A stretch of 16,935 nt of DNA from an uncultured beta proteobacterium (lineage in GTDB: Bacteria; Pseudomonadota; Gammaproteobacteria; Burkholderiales; Rhodocyclaceae), in contig CAIYYE010000526.1 of the NCBI GenBank assembly GCA_903930395.1, forward strand, positions 1 through 16,935. Direction: 5' to 3'. Under the pieces are notes generated by a model that had not been told where the DNA came from, did no database searches, and worked only from the letters and a program-made list of their open reading frames with translations. The position numbers and the translations under genes were made by a program. Below are positions 1-8,728 of this stretch, in pieces (the first letter of the stretch is position 1; the number at the start of each line of letters is the position of its first letter).

Positions 1-657
1 ACCTCGACCATCGTTTTCCTCGTCCGCAAGGGCAACCCGAAGGCCATCAAGGACTGGGGCGACCTGGCCAAACCGGGCGTCGGTGTCATCACACCCAATC
101 CCAAGACCTCCGGCGGGGCGCGCTGGAATTACCTGGCGGCCTGGGCCTGGGCGCTCAAGCAGCCGGGCGGCAACGAGCAGAAGGCGAAGGAACTGGTCAC
201 CGCCATTTTCAAGAATGTCCCGGTGCTCGACTCGGGTGCGCGTGGCTCAACCACTACCTTCGTCGAACGCGGCCTCGGCGATGTGCTGATCGCCTGGGAA
301 AACGAGGCGCAACTGGCGGTCAATGAAATCGGCAAGGACAAGTTCGAGATCGTCGCCCCCAGCCTGTCCATCCTCGCCGAACCACCGGTCGCCGTGGTCG
401 ACAAGGTGGTCGAGAAGCATGGCACCCGCCTCACTGCCCAAGCCTATCTCGATTATCTGTATTCCGAAGAAGGCCAGAATATCGCCGCCAAACACTACTA
501 CCGCCCGCGTGATGCCAAGGCGGCGGCGAAGTACGCGGCACAGTTCCCGAAAATCAAGCTGGTGACCATAGACGACACGTTTGGCGGATGGCAGAAGGCA
601 CAAAAAACGCACTTCGCCGACGGTGGCAGTTTCGACCAGATTTATCTGAAGAAATAG
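1..657 (+). CDS. sbp: Sulfate ABC transporter substrate-binding protein, C-terminal part
   Basis: This frame is open from the first base of the window to TAG at 655-657, giving 218 residues. The N-terminus, with its signal peptide, lies upstream of the window. The product should be the periplasmic protein that captures sulfate (or thiosulfate) and passes it to the CysTWA permease. Family features seen are the [14 protein letters not shown] segment near residues 38-51, [11 protein letters not shown] near 77-87, and [11 protein letters not shown] near 93-103. These are hallmarks of the Sbp/CysP family and line the sulfate pocket. The last residues, [10 protein letters not shown], are a usual family ending. 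No transporter permease or ATPase gene follows; cysteine synthase comes next, 83 bases downstream, which fits a role in sulfur assimilation. Sbp and CysP cannot be separated firmly from this fragment. Confidence 0.93.
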   Translation, partial: TSTIVFLVRKGNPKAIKDWGDLAKPGVGVITPNPKTSGGARWNYLAAWAWALKQPGGNEQKAKELVTAIFKNVPVLDSGARGSTTTFVERGLGDVLIAWENEAQLAVNEIGKDKFEIVAPSLSILAEPPVAVVDKVVEKHGTRLTAQAYLDYLYSEEGQNIAAKHYYRPRDAKAAAKYAAQFPKIKLVTIDDTFGGWQKAQKTHFADGGSFDQIYLKK

Positions 658-709
658 CACCCAGCAGCTGAATGCCTGCCGCCCCATCCACGGCAAGCGC
701 AGAGTCGCC

Positions 710-715
710 TACAAT
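710..715 (+). promoter_or_regulatory. Possible -10 element upstream of cysK
   Basis: TACAAT matches the sigma-70 -10 consensus at five of six positions and ends 25 bases before the cysK start. No convincing -35 hexamer lies 16-18 bases upstream, so the call rests on the -10 alone. It would allow cysK to be transcribed separately from the sulfate-binding protein gene. Confidence 0.3.
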
Positions 716-740
716 CACCCATCGCCTTTCGGAGCACCCC

Positions 741-1673
741 ATGAAAATCGCCAATGATGTCACCGGGCTGGTCGGCAATACGCCGCTGGTTCGTCTCAAC
801 CGCGTCACCGCCGGCTGCAACGCAACGGTCCTCGCCAAGCTGGAGTTCTTCAACCCGGGCAGCAGCGTCAAGGACCGCATCGCCGTGTCCATGCTTGATG
901 CCGCCCAGGCAGCCGGCCTGATCGGCCCGGACACCGTCGTCCTCGAACCGACTTCAGGCAACACCGGTATTGGTCTGGCCATGGTTTGCGCGGCACGTGG
1001 TGTCAAATGCGCCTTCACCATGCCGGAAACGATGAGCCGCGAACGCAAGCTGCTGCTCAAGGCCTACGGCGCCGACCTGATCCTGACGCCGGGACCGGAT
1101 GGCATGACCGGCGCGATCAACAAGGCGAGGGAGCTGGCCGCCGCCGACAACCGTTATTTCATCCCGCAGCAATTTGAGAACCCGGCCAATCCCGCAGTGC
1201 ACCGCAGCACGACGGCCGAAGAAATCTGGCGCGACACCGATGGCCAGGTCGACATCTTCATCGCCGGCGTCGGGACCGGCGGCACCGTGACAGGGGTCGG
1301 CGAGGCGCTCAAGGCTAAGAATCCGAAAGTCCAGGTCATCGCCATCGAACCCGATGCCTCGCCGGTGCTTTCCGGCGGCCAGAAAGGTCCGCACCCGATC
1401 CAGGGCATCGGCGCCGGTTTTGTCCCGGCCATTCTCAACACCGCAGTCTACGACGAAGTGATCCGCGTCAAGAACGACGACGCCCTGAACATGGCCCGCC
1501 GCATGGCGACCGAGGAAGGCCTGCTCGTCGGCATTTCATCCGGCGCCGCCAGCTGGGCCGCCCGCGAAGTCGCCGCCCGCCCGGAGAATGCAGGCAAGAC
1601 CATCGTCGTCATCATTCCGTCCTGCGGCGAACGCTATCTGTCGACTGTGCTGTTCCAGCATCTCGAGGTTTGA
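741..1673 (+). CDS. cysK: Cysteine synthase A (O-acetylserine sulfhydrylase)
   Basis: A PLP enzyme of 310 residues that makes cysteine from O-acetylserine and sulfide in the cytoplasm, the last step of sulfate assimilation. The start is ATG at 741, preceded by GGAG at 731-734; an in-frame upstream ATG at 672 would only add residues unlike the family. Visible motifs are the N-terminal GNTPLVRLN, the PLP lysine K44 in SSVKDRI, the substrate loop TSGNTG near residues 71-76, and the phosphate-binding [13 protein letters not shown] and the C-terminal SCGERYLST are also present. The GIGAGFVP form and the length favour CysK over CysM. The gene lies between a sulfate-binding protein and a C-S lyase whose start overlaps its stop codon, consistent with a sulfur amino acid cluster. 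CysB-type control is possible, but no operator was identified. Confidence 0.96.
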   Translation: MKIANDVTGLVGNTPLVRLNRVTAGCNATVLAKLEFFNPGSSVKDRIAVSMLDAAQAAGLIGPDTVVLEPTSGNTGIGLAMVCAARGVKCAFTMPETMSRERKLLLKAYGADLILTPGPDGMTGAINKARELAAADNRYFIPQQFENPANPAVHRSTTAEEIWRDTDGQVDIFIAGVGTGGTVTGVGEALKAKNPKVQVIAIEPDASPVLSGGQKGPHPIQGIGAGFVPAILNTAVYDEVIRVKNDDALNMARRMATEEGLLVGISSGAASWAAREVAARPENAGKTIVVIIPSCGERYLSTVLFQHLEV

Positions 1674-2800
1674 ACTCCTTCGACACGCCCATCGACCGGC
1701 GCGACTCGGACTCCATCAAATGGGGCAAGTACGCCGGTCGCGATGTCCTGCCGCTGTGGGTGGCGGACATGGACTTTGCTGCGCCACCGCCGGTGATCGC
1801 CGCCCTGCAGAGGCGCATTGAACATGGGGTTTTTGGTTATGGCGGACCGTGGCCGTCATTGACGGAGTCAGTGCTCGCTCACCTCGAAAGCGAATATCTA
1901 TGGCGTATCGAGCCTGAGTGGATCGTCTGGCTGCCGGGCCTGGTCACGGGCCTCAATGTCGCCTGCCGGGCGATTGATGGCGAGGTTTTGACGGCGACGC
2001 CGATCTATCCGCCTTTTCTGTCCGCCCCGCACTTTTCCGGGCGCCAGTTGAACCGCGCCGAGCTGGCATGTACCGACGCGGGCTGGCGTTTCGATCAAAA
2101 TGCCTTGAAATCGGCACTGACGGCAGCGACCCGACTTTTCCTGCTCTGCCACCCGCACAACCCCGTTGGCCGTTGCTGGAGCCGTGAGGAACTGCTAACC
2201 CTCGCCACTTTCGCCGACGCCAATGACCTCGTCGTCTGCTCCGACGAAATCCATTGCGGCCTGGTCCTCGATGCCGACAAGCGCCATATCCCCTTCGCCA
2301 GCCTGTCGCCGGAGGCGGCCAGACGCAGCATCACGCTGATGGCGCCGTCCAAGACCTTCAATATTCCCGGCCTCGGCTGCGCATTCGCCGTGATTTCGGA
2401 CGCCAAACTGCGCCACCGCTTCGAACGCGCCATGGCCGGCATCGTCCCGCACGTCAATGTGCTCGGACTGGCCGCCTGCGAAGTGGCCTACCGCGATAGC
2501 GGCGACTGGCACCGGGAATTGATCGCCTATCTGCGGACCAATCGCAATCTGGTCATGGCCGCAGTGAATCTGGAAAACGGCGTCAAAATGCAGCCCGTCG
2601 AGGCCACCTACCTGGCCTGGATCGACGTCCGCAAGCTCGGACTGGCCAAGCCTGCCGCCCATTTCGAAGCGCATGGTCTGGGCCTTTCCGACGGCACGGA
2701 CTTCGGCGCTCCGGGCTGGCTGCGCTTAAACTTCGGCTGCCCGCGCAGTACGCTTGAAGAAGCCCTGAAACGCTTCAGTGCCGCCTGCCGGGCCGCATGA
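1670..2800 (+). CDS. patB: MalY/PatB-type PLP-dependent C-S lyase (cystathionine beta-lyase)
   Basis: A fold-type I aminotransferase-like protein of 376 residues. MalY/PatB family members cleave cystathionine to homocysteine, pyruvate and ammonia, or split other C-S bonds. The N-terminal [11 protein letters not shown] and [10 protein letters not shown] are typical of the family. Further motifs are [18 protein letters not shown], the PLP lysine K228 in [11 protein letters not shown], and the carboxylate-binding arginine R352 in WLRLNFGCP. The proposed start is TTG at 1670, overlapping the cysK stop as TTGA. No ATG lies near enough upstream, and the next in-frame ATG, at 1769, would remove the conserved N-terminus. 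Translation is therefore probably coupled to cysK. The substrate cannot be fixed from sequence: methionine biosynthesis and cysteine-conjugate breakdown are both possible. The stop overlaps the next start as ATGA. Confidence 0.9.
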   Translation: MNSFDTPIDRRDSDSIKWGKYAGRDVLPLWVADMDFAAPPPVIAALQRRIEHGVFGYGGPWPSLTESVLAHLESEYLWRIEPEWIVWLPGLVTGLNVACRAIDGEVLTATPIYPPFLSAPHFSGRQLNRAELACTDAGWRFDQNALKSALTAATRLFLLCHPHNPVGRCWSREELLTLATFADANDLVVCSDEIHCGLVLDADKRHIPFASLSPEAARRSITLMAPSKTFNIPGLGCAFAVISDAKLRHRFERAMAGIVPHVNVLGLAACEVAYRDSGDWHRELIAYLRTNRNLVMAAVNLENGVKMQPVEATYLAWIDVRKLGLAKPAAHFEAHGLGLSDGTDFGAPGWLRLNFGCPRSTLEEALKRFSAACRAA

Positions 2801-3087
2801 ACACTTACCTCCTGAGCATTTACTTTCTCTTTACCGCCGCGCTGTGCCAGGCGCTGATGGGTGGTTTCGCCCTGAAATTTTCGCTACAGCGCGGCCTGCC
2901 AAGTCGCGACCGCCGGACGTGGATTGCCTTCAGTATCGGCGCGCTGCTTCTCGCCCTGCATCACAGCCATACGCTGAGTCTCGCCGCCAAAACCGGACTT
3001 TACGATTTCAGCCAGGCCACATTGGCCATGCTCGGCGGGCTGGCGACCAGCTTCGCCCTCTGGCAGCTCAGGCGCCAGACACCCTGA
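2797..3087 (+). CDS. Small integral membrane protein, function unknown
   Basis: A 96-residue protein that I do not recognise. It has three likely membrane helices: residues about 4-27 (LLSIYFLFTAALCQALMGGF), about 42-62 (WIAFSIGALLLALHH), and about 74-91 (LAMLGGLATSFALW). A basic loop, LQRGLPSRDRR, lies between the first two, so that loop is probably cytoplasmic. The ATG start overlaps the patB stop as ATGA, a strong sign of translational coupling and of a real gene. The 3' end overlaps the convergent folate gene by 20 bases. The context suggests a tie to the sulfur amino acid genes, for example in transport or as a membrane accessory, but nothing in the sequence proves it. Confidence 0.75.
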   Translation: MNTYLLSIYFLFTAALCQALMGGFALKFSLQRGLPSRDRRTWIAFSIGALLLALHHSHTLSLAAKTGLYDFSQATLAMLGGLATSFALWQLRRQTP

Positions 3088-3649
3088 AACTGCCGACTTC
3101 GGTGACGATCCAGTCGAGCCGTTGATCGTGGCTTTGCGGCCGGATGCTGTCCACCCGGTTGATCTCGAAGCCGACCCCGACGGCCAGCGGGCGAGGGGAG
3201 AGCGCTGCCAGCGTCCGGTCGAAATAGCCACCGCCGTAGCCCAGACGATAGCCCGCCGCATCGAAACCGTTGAGCGGCAGCAGAATGAGATCGGGCTGGA
3301 CGAATTCCCCGGCGAGCGGCGTCGGTATGCCGTAGCGATCCGCCGCCAGCGGGGTGTCAGCCGTCCATGGGCGAAAGGCCAGCGGCGAATGCTCGGCGAC
3401 GACGACCGGCAAAGCCGCTGTGGCGCCACGCCCGGTCCAGCCATCGACTACCGCCCGGACATCCGGCTCATGCTTTATCGGCCAGCAGAATGCAACGATA
3501 CGGGGCGATGGCAAGGTGGCCAGCAAGTGCGCGACGATGCGCGCCGACAAGTCGGCATGCAGCGCTTCGCTCAAGCGCGAGCGGCGCTCCACCATCTCGC
3601 GCCGCAATCCCCGGCGCCAGGCCGTGTTATTCTCGTCTGGTTCAACCAT
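3068..3649 (-). CDS. fau: 5-formyltetrahydrofolate cyclo-ligase
   Basis: A 193-residue enzyme (MTHFS, YgfA family) that converts 5-formyl-THF to 5,10-methenyl-THF using ATP, returning stored folate to one-carbon metabolism. The N-terminal basic stretch WRRGLRREMVERR is typical. The PDLILLPLNGFD strand near residues 119-130 and the GYGGGYFDR signature at 137-145 are diagnostic. The start is ATG at 3647-3649, with AAGG only two bases upstream, so spacing is tight. An internal Met at residue 19 would remove the conserved N-terminal basic helix. The gene is divergent from slt with a 14-base gap, so the two promoters must overlap each other or the coding regions. In gammaproteobacteria this gene follows 6S RNA; here no such RNA fits upstream. 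Confidence 0.93.
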   Translation of the reverse strand: MVEPDENNTAWRRGLRREMVERRSRLSEALHADLSARIVAHLLATLPSPRIVAFCWPIKHEPDVRAVVDGWTGRGATAALPVVVAEHSPLAFRPWTADTPLAADRYGIPTPLAGEFVQPDLILLPLNGFDAAGYRLGYGGGYFDRTLAALSPRPLAVGVGFEINRVDSIRPQSHDQRLDWIVTEVGSFRVSGA

Positions 3650-3663
3650 GGCCTTAATCTAGC

Positions 3664-5595
3664 ATGAAGTTTTGCATCTTCCTCATCAGCCTGGCGCTGC
3701 CGTTTTCCGTCGCTGCGCTGGGTAGCGGCGACAACGCTTTCCTGACCGCCCGCGATGCCTTCCGGGCCGGTGATATCAACAAGCTGGAGCGCGCTGCCAG
3801 CCAGCTCGGCAACCATGAACTGGCACCGTATGTCGAAAACTACCGGCTGCGCATGTGGATGGATCAGGGCAACACCAACAATCTGCGTGATTTCCTGCAG
3901 CGCCATGAAGGCAGCTTCGTCGCCGAAAAACTGCGCGCAGAGTGGATACGCTGGCTGGCCAAGCGTTCCACGTGGAACGAGGTGGATGCCGAGTTCCCCA
4001 AAATGCTCGCCCCCGATCCGGACATCATCTGCCTGAGTCAGCAGGCCCGACTGGCCCGCGAAGACCGCGGCGCCCTCGTTGATGCCGAAAAAACATGGCT
4101 GACCATGCTCGAACCGCCGGAATCCTGCCGGCCGATCATGGACGCGCTGGTCGCCAGCGAACGCATCACGACCGATGAAATCTGGGCGCGCGCCCGCCGC
4201 CAGGTCGAGGCCAATCGGCCGGGCTGGGCCAAGACCACCCTCAACTACCTGCCCGACAACCAGATTCCCGATGGCCGCAACTTCGATAGCGCCATCAGCA
4301 ATGCCATGGGCTACCTCGTCCGCCAGCCGGGCAACTGGTCTGCCAGCCGGGCAGGGCGGGAACTCGCCGCCATAGCCATCGCGCGACTGGCGACCAGCGA
4401 TCCGCGCGTTGCCGCCGATGAGCTGGAAAAGATCAAGGGCAAGCTGCACGACTCCGAACGTCAGTGGGCATGGAGCCAGATTGCCCTCCAGGCGGCCAAG
4501 AAGCACCTGTCCGAAACGGTGAGCTGGTATGCCAATGCAGGCAAGGCGACGCTGTCCGATGAAGCCGCGCAGTGGAAGGTGCGCGCCGCCCTGCGCGCCC
4601 AGGAGTGGGGTGTCGTCCGCGATACGATTGAGGCCATGCCGCCCGAACTTGCCGCCAGACCGGAGTGGACCTACTGGCTAGGCCGCGCCCTGAAATCCGG
4701 CGGTCGGACGACGGAAGCCGATGCGCTCTTCGAGAAAATCGCCGGCCAGACCAATTTTTACGGCAATCTGGCCGATGAGGAACTCGGCCGGGACATTTTG
4801 CCGCCACCCAGGGCCAGAGCAACAACTGCCGACGAAGAGAAAACCGCTCGTGACAACACGGGCATCAGGCGAGCCCTCGCCTTCTTCCGCCTCGATCTGC
4901 GGACCGAGGCCGTCAAGGAATGGAACTGGTCGCTGCGCGGCATGGACGACCGCGAACTGCTGGCCGCCGCCAATCTCGCCAAGCGCAACCAGATCTGGGA
5001 CCGGGCCATCAACACGGCCGACAGGACAAAAACCGAGCACGACTTTTCACTGCGTTTTCTCGCCCCCTACGGCGAACACGTTCGCCCGGCAGCCCAGAAC
5101 CAGTCGCTCGACGACGCCTGGGTGTACGGCCTGATGCGCCAGGAAAGCCGCTTCATCACCAGCGCCAAATCCAACGTCGGCGCCTCCGGACTGATGCAAT
5201 TGATGCCAGCCACCGCCAAGTGGGTCGCCAAGAAGATAGGTCTGCGCGACTTCAGCCATGGCCGCGTCAATGATACGGAAACCAACGTCCTGCTCGGCAC
5301 CAGCTATATGCGCCTGGTCATGGAAAACCTCGACAACCACCCGGTCCTCGCTTCCGCCGCCTACAACGCCGGCCCCGGGCGCGCCAAGAAATGGCGCGCC
5401 GACCGTCCACTCGAGGGCGCGATCTACGCCGAAACCATCCCGTTCAGCGAAACACGGGATTACGTCAAGAAAGTCATGAGCAATGCGGTTTATTATTCAG
5501 CCCAGTTCAACGGTAAGGCGGACTCGCTAAAAAGCCGCCTTGGCGTGGTCGGCGCCAAAACCGCCGAAAGCATGAAGGATGCAGACTTACCTTAG
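3664..5595 (+). CDS. slt: Soluble lytic murein transglycosylase
   Basis: A 643-residue periplasmic enzyme, almost the same length as E. coli Slt70 (645). It cleaves peptidoglycan glycan strands to leave 1,6-anhydro-muramyl ends and works in wall turnover. Residues 1-19 form a signal peptide (MKFCIFLISLALPFSVAAL) without a lipobox cysteine, so it is soluble in the periplasm. Residues about 25-450 are a helical repeat superhelix, as in Slt70. The catalytic SLT domain begins near residue 480. The catalytic glutamate is E494 in RQESRF, followed by GASGLMQLMPATA, AAYNAGPGRA and ETRDYVKKVM, all family motifs. No clear ribosome binding site precedes the ATG, but the signal peptide fixes the start. 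DUF1631 follows after nine bases. Confidence 0.95.
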   Translation: MKFCIFLISLALPFSVAALGSGDNAFLTARDAFRAGDINKLERAASQLGNHELAPYVENYRLRMWMDQGNTNNLRDFLQRHEGSFVAEKLRAEWIRWLAKRSTWNEVDAEFPKMLAPDPDIICLSQQARLAREDRGALVDAEKTWLTMLEPPESCRPIMDALVASERITTDEIWARARRQVEANRPGWAKTTLNYLPDNQIPDGRNFDSAISNAMGYLVRQPGNWSASRAGRELAAIAIARLATSDPRVAADELEKIKGKLHDSERQWAWSQIALQAAKKHLSETVSWYANAGKATLSDEAAQWKVRAALRAQEWGVVRDTIEAMPPELAARPEWTYWLGRALKSGGRTTEADALFEKIAGQTNFYGNLADEELGRDILPPPRARATTADEEKTARDNTGIRRALAFFRLDLRTEAVKEWNWSLRGMDDRELLAAANLAKRNQIWDRAINTADRTKTEHDFSLRFLAPYGEHVRPAAQNQSLDDAWVYGLMRQESRFITSAKSNVGASGLMQLMPATAKWVAKKIGLRDFSHGRVNDTETNVLLGTSYMRLVMENLDNHPVLASAAYNAGPGRAKKWRADRPLEGAIYAETIPFSETRDYVKKVMSNAVYYSAQFNGKADSLKSRLGVVGAKTAESMKDADLP

Positions 5596-5599
5596 GAAA
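5594..5599 (+). promoter_or_regulatory. Ribosome binding site of the DUF1631 gene, overlapping the slt stop
   Basis: AGGAAA begins inside the slt TAG stop codon and lies five bases before the ATG at 5605. This fixes the downstream start and suggests that ribosomes ending slt can reload on the next gene. Confidence 0.6.
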
Positions 5600-5604
5600 A
5601 TGAC

Positions 5605-7674
5605 ATGGCAGTGCTATCGGACTCTTTCCATCTCCTGAACGATACTCGGGCCCTTTTCCTGAAGTACCTCGGCGCCCTGCTGCAGGGCAGTGGCGTGCTT
5701 TCCGGCAGTGCCATCCAGGCCATCCAGGGTGGCGCTGCCGCCTACTTCGACGAGGTGACCGCCACCGACCGCCGCGGCTCCTTTGCTGAAGAGGTCGACG
5801 GACTGACCTCGTCGCGCATCACGCTGGTCGGCGAGGATGATCTGGAGTTGGGCATCCGTCTCGACAACATGAGCGCCCGCCTGTTCGAATCAACCGGCGG
5901 CAGCCTGTGGCGAACCCATTTGCGCTTCGTCACCCTGCTCAGACGCCCGGACCTGCCGAAAACTGCCAACCCGGTCGGACCCAAAGGCATCGCCCAGGGG
6001 CTGAATGCCATGTTTGAGGCGGCCGGCGCCGCCCAAATCGACAAGAAACTGCAGTTGCTCGACCGCGTTGAAGCCTGCCTGATCGAAGGACTGCCGGCGC
6101 TTTATGCCGAGATCAACGACTTTCTGGATCGGGGCGGCGTTGAGGCAGCGCCGGCGACCATTATCGGTAGCCAGGAAGCGCCGGCCACGGCCGAATCTCT
6201 GGCAAAGCGAGGAAATTCCCTGCTGGCCCTGCAACAAACGCTGCTCGCCAAGGCCCCCGGCATGGCCGAGGCACTGCAATTTCAGCCCGTTGCTGGCGGC
6301 GCCGCTGCCTCGCTGCTCAATCAGGCGATGCTCGAGCGCCTGATGCAGCGACTGGATGAACTCGACCGCCGGGGAATGCCGGCAGCACAGCCCGCAATGG
6401 CGCTGGAAAGTCTCATTCCCGGGCTGTTCAACGCCGACGGCACGACCATCAATCGGCCGAAAGCCGTCAATTCGGCAGAACTCGGGATACCTGGTAGCGC
6501 GACTGAAAGCCTGGCCATTGACACACTGGCCATGATCTTCGAGACGATTTTCGCCAATCCCGCCTTGCCTGATGCGCTGAAGGCCGCAATTTCCAGCCTC
6601 CAGATCACGCTGCTCAAGGTCGCCATGAAGGACAGCGCCTTGTTCGCCAATGAACAGCACCCGGCGCGCCAGGTCATTGACCGCATGGGTCTAGCCGTCC
6701 TCGGCCTGCCCAATGACGTCCCCGTCCGCCACCTGGTCTGCGCCCGGCTGTTTGAGATCGCGACCCGGCTGCGCAGCGAATATACGGGCGAGATGAGCGC
6801 CTTCGAGACGGCACTGAGCGAACTGGACGCCCTGGTGGCAGAGCGCAACATTGCCATTAGCGAAGCCTCCCTAGCCTACCTGCCACTGATCGGAACACTT
6901 GAGCGTCACGATGAGGCTGCCATCCGGGCCGGGGTCGCGCTGGATAAATTCATCGAAACCAACCCACCGCCGGCCATACGCAGTTTTCTTGAGAAGACGT
7001 GGCGCCAACTACTGCAAAGCGTCTGGCTGGAACATGGCGAGCAGGGTAGCGCCTGGCACGAGAGCATTGCCGTCATCGACGATCTGCTCTGGACGATACA
7101 ACCCAAGGCCGACCCCGACGAACGCAAGATGTTGGCTCGCCGGCTGCCCGACATTCTGAAACGCCTGAAGACCGGCATCGATCGCATCGGCATGGCAGCC
7201 GAGACCCAGGCGGCCTTCCTCGACGAATGTTTCGAACTGCAAACCAGGGCCCTGCGCTCAACCGCTCCCCCCGCCGCCAGCCCGGACCTGGGCCGCGAAC
7301 TTTTCAGCAAGGACATTTCCACCACCAGCCCATCCGTCGATGGCCATTTCGAGCAGGACGGGCTGAGCCTGGAGACACTGGACTTTACCGATTTCCAGCC
7401 GGCACCGTCTCGCCCGCTGCCCTGCAAGAAAGGCGACTGGGTCGAGTTCGTGACGGCCGGTGGCGAAAAACGCCTGGCCCACCTCTGCCATATTGGCCGG
7501 GTCAGCCAGCGGCTGTTGCTGCTCAATCCAGATGCTGGTTCGGGACTTGCGCTGGCGGTCCATCCAGCCATTCTGGACCGTCAATTGCGGGCCGGTGAAG
7601 CCCATGTTGCGTCGGGAAATTCATTGTTCGAGACGGCCGCCAGCCTCGCCTTGCGGCAAACAACAACGAACTGA
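5605..7674 (+). CDS. DUF1631 family protein
   Basis: A 689-residue cytoplasmic protein with no signal peptide or membrane helices. It resembles the DUF1631 family, large proteobacterial proteins with no established function that are sometimes mislabelled as thymidine phosphorylase. Family-like parts are an early SRITLVGEDDLEL near residues 68-80, then NPVGPKGIAQGLNAMF near 122-137. The C-terminal module begins near residue 607 as KKGDWVEFVTAGGEKRLA and continues with ISXX-type strands and LFETAASLAL. The middle is Ala/Leu-rich and mostly helical. It begins nine bases after slt and shares its stop-codon region for ribosome binding, so the two are probably co-transcribed. A link to the cell wall or envelope is inference from position only. 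Confidence is high for the family and nil for the biochemical role. Confidence 0.88.
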   Translation: MAVLSDSFHLLNDTRALFLKYLGALLQGSGVLSGSAIQAIQGGAAAYFDEVTATDRRGSFAEEVDGLTSSRITLVGEDDLELGIRLDNMSARLFESTGGSLWRTHLRFVTLLRRPDLPKTANPVGPKGIAQGLNAMFEAAGAAQIDKKLQLLDRVEACLIEGLPALYAEINDFLDRGGVEAAPATIIGSQEAPATAESLAKRGNSLLALQQTLLAKAPGMAEALQFQPVAGGAAASLLNQAMLERLMQRLDELDRRGMPAAQPAMALESLIPGLFNADGTTINRPKAVNSAELGIPGSATESLAIDTLAMIFETIFANPALPDALKAAISSLQITLLKVAMKDSALFANEQHPARQVIDRMGLAVLGLPNDVPVRHLVCARLFEIATRLRSEYTGEMSAFETALSELDALVAERNIAISEASLAYLPLIGTLERHDEAAIRAGVALDKFIETNPPPAIRSFLEKTWRQLLQSVWLEHGEQGSAWHESIAVIDDLLWTIQPKADPDERKMLARRLPDILKRLKTGIDRIGMAAETQAAFLDECFELQTRALRSTAPPAASPDLGRELFSKDISTTSPSVDGHFEQDGLSLETLDFTDFQPAPSRPLPCKKGDWVEFVTAGGEKRLAHLCHIGRVSQRLLLLNPDAGSGLALAVHPAILDRQLRAGEAHVASGNSLFETAASLALRQTTTN

Positions 7675-7709
7675 CGGCAGAGGGCTGCCCGGAAAGGGAC
7701 AAATTGCCT

Positions 7710-7715
7710 TAAAAT
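7710..7715 (+). promoter_or_regulatory. Possible -10 element upstream of the NDUFA9-like gene
   Basis: TAAAAT matches the -10 consensus at five of six positions, 34 bases before the ATG at 7750, in the 75-base gap after DUF1631. No good -35 partner was found, so this is weak support for a separate transcript. Confidence 0.25.
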
Positions 7716-7749
7716 CCTGCTTTTACGTATCCAGTTTCCGGGGTTCCAA

Positions 7750-8712
7750 ATGGACATCAAAAAGGTCTTGCTGCTGGGGGGTAGCGGTTTCGTCGGTACC
7801 TATATCGTCAACCGGCTGTCGCAGCGCGGCATCGAAGTGACCGTACCGACACGTCGCCGCGAGCGTACCAAGGCGCTGATCATGCAACCGGGCGTCACCA
7901 TGCCGGAAGCTGACATCAGCTGCGAAAAGACCCTGACCGAACTGATGCGCGGCCACGATGTCGTGATCAACCTGGTGGGTGTCCTGCACAGCCGCGACGT
8001 GATCCTGCCGTACAGCCGCGATTTTGCCGAAGCACACGTCGAACTGCCGAAGAAGATTGTCGCTGCCTGCAAGGCCACCGGTGTCCGTCGCCTGGTGCAC
8101 ATGAGCGCACTCAATGCCGACCCCAAGGGCCCCTCCGAATACCTGCGCTCCAAGGGCGATGGCGAAGCCATCGTGCTGGCCGCTCAAGGCGCGCTCGACG
8201 TCACGGTTTTCCGTCCGTCGGTCATCTTCGGGCTGGGCGACTCCTTCCTGTCGATGTTCGCCAGCATCCTGAAAAAAGTCCCCGTCTTCCCGCTCGGTTT
8301 TGGTCACGCCCGCTTCCAGCCGGTGTGGGCTGCCGATGTCGCCGATGCTTTCGTCGATAGCCTCAACGATGTCGCAACCTATGGTCAGGCCTACGAACTG
8401 GTCGGCCCGAAGACCTACTCGCTGCGCGAACTGGTCGAATACACCAAGAAACTGGCCGGCAGCTCTGCCACCATTTTCCCGCTCTCCGAAGGTTGGGCCT
8501 ACCTGCAGGCCGGCCTGATGTGGCTGGCACCGAGCCCGATGCTGTCTCCGGACAACCTGCGCTCGATGGAAAAGGACAGCGTGGCCGAAGCCGGCAGCAA
8601 GCAGCCGGCCAACTGGAAGCCGACCGCCCTCGAAGCCATCGCGCCAACCTACATCGCGCTCAACACACCCAAGGGCAAGCTCGACAGCTTCCGCTATCGC
8701 GCCGGTCGCTGA
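7750..8712 (+). CDS. NAD(P)-binding protein of the complex I NDUFA9 family
   Basis: A 320-residue atypical short-chain dehydrogenase/reductase. The Rossmann dinucleotide motif GGSGFVG is at residues 10-16, followed by the strand and turn VTVPTRRRER. HDVVINLVGVLHS near residues 73-85, a serine in VHMSALNADP, a YLRSK (YxxxK) segment, and FRPSVIFGLGDSFLSMFA are typical of the group related to the mitochondrial complex I subunit NDUFA9/39 kDa. GGGG at 7740-7743 is a likely ribosome binding site. In bacteria these proteins are not core Nuo subunits, and their substrate is generally unknown; roles in quinone, lipid or sugar metabolism have been considered. The cca gene follows after 16 bases, suggesting one transcript. 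A complex I related methyltransferase lies about 4.5 kb further on. Confidence 0.88.
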   Translation: MDIKKVLLLGGSGFVGTYIVNRLSQRGIEVTVPTRRRERTKALIMQPGVTMPEADISCEKTLTELMRGHDVVINLVGVLHSRDVILPYSRDFAEAHVELPKKIVAACKATGVRRLVHMSALNADPKGPSEYLRSKGDGEAIVLAAQGALDVTVFRPSVIFGLGDSFLSMFASILKKVPVFPLGFGHARFQPVWAADVADAFVDSLNDVATYGQAYELVGPKTYSLRELVEYTKKLAGSSATIFPLSEGWAYLQAGLMWLAPSPMLSPDNLRSMEKDSVAEAGSKQPANWKPTALEAIAPTYIALNTPKGKLDSFRYRAGR

Positions 8713-8728
8713 GACCACGCCACCGACC

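Noticed and set aside
670..700. Possible terminator hairpin after the sulfate-binding protein gene (TGCCG/CGGCA arms)
   Set aside because: The stem is only five bases with a nine-base loop and no run of T follows.
3122..3667. Plus-strand frame of 181 codons opposite the folate gene
   Set aside because: It is a shadow of the minus-strand enzyme, whose GYGGGYFDR signature is diagnostic.
7675..7692. Short hairpin GGCAG/CTGCC right after the DUF1631 stop
   Set aside because: Five-base stem and four-base loop, followed by purines instead of a T tract, so it is not a convincing intrinsic terminator.
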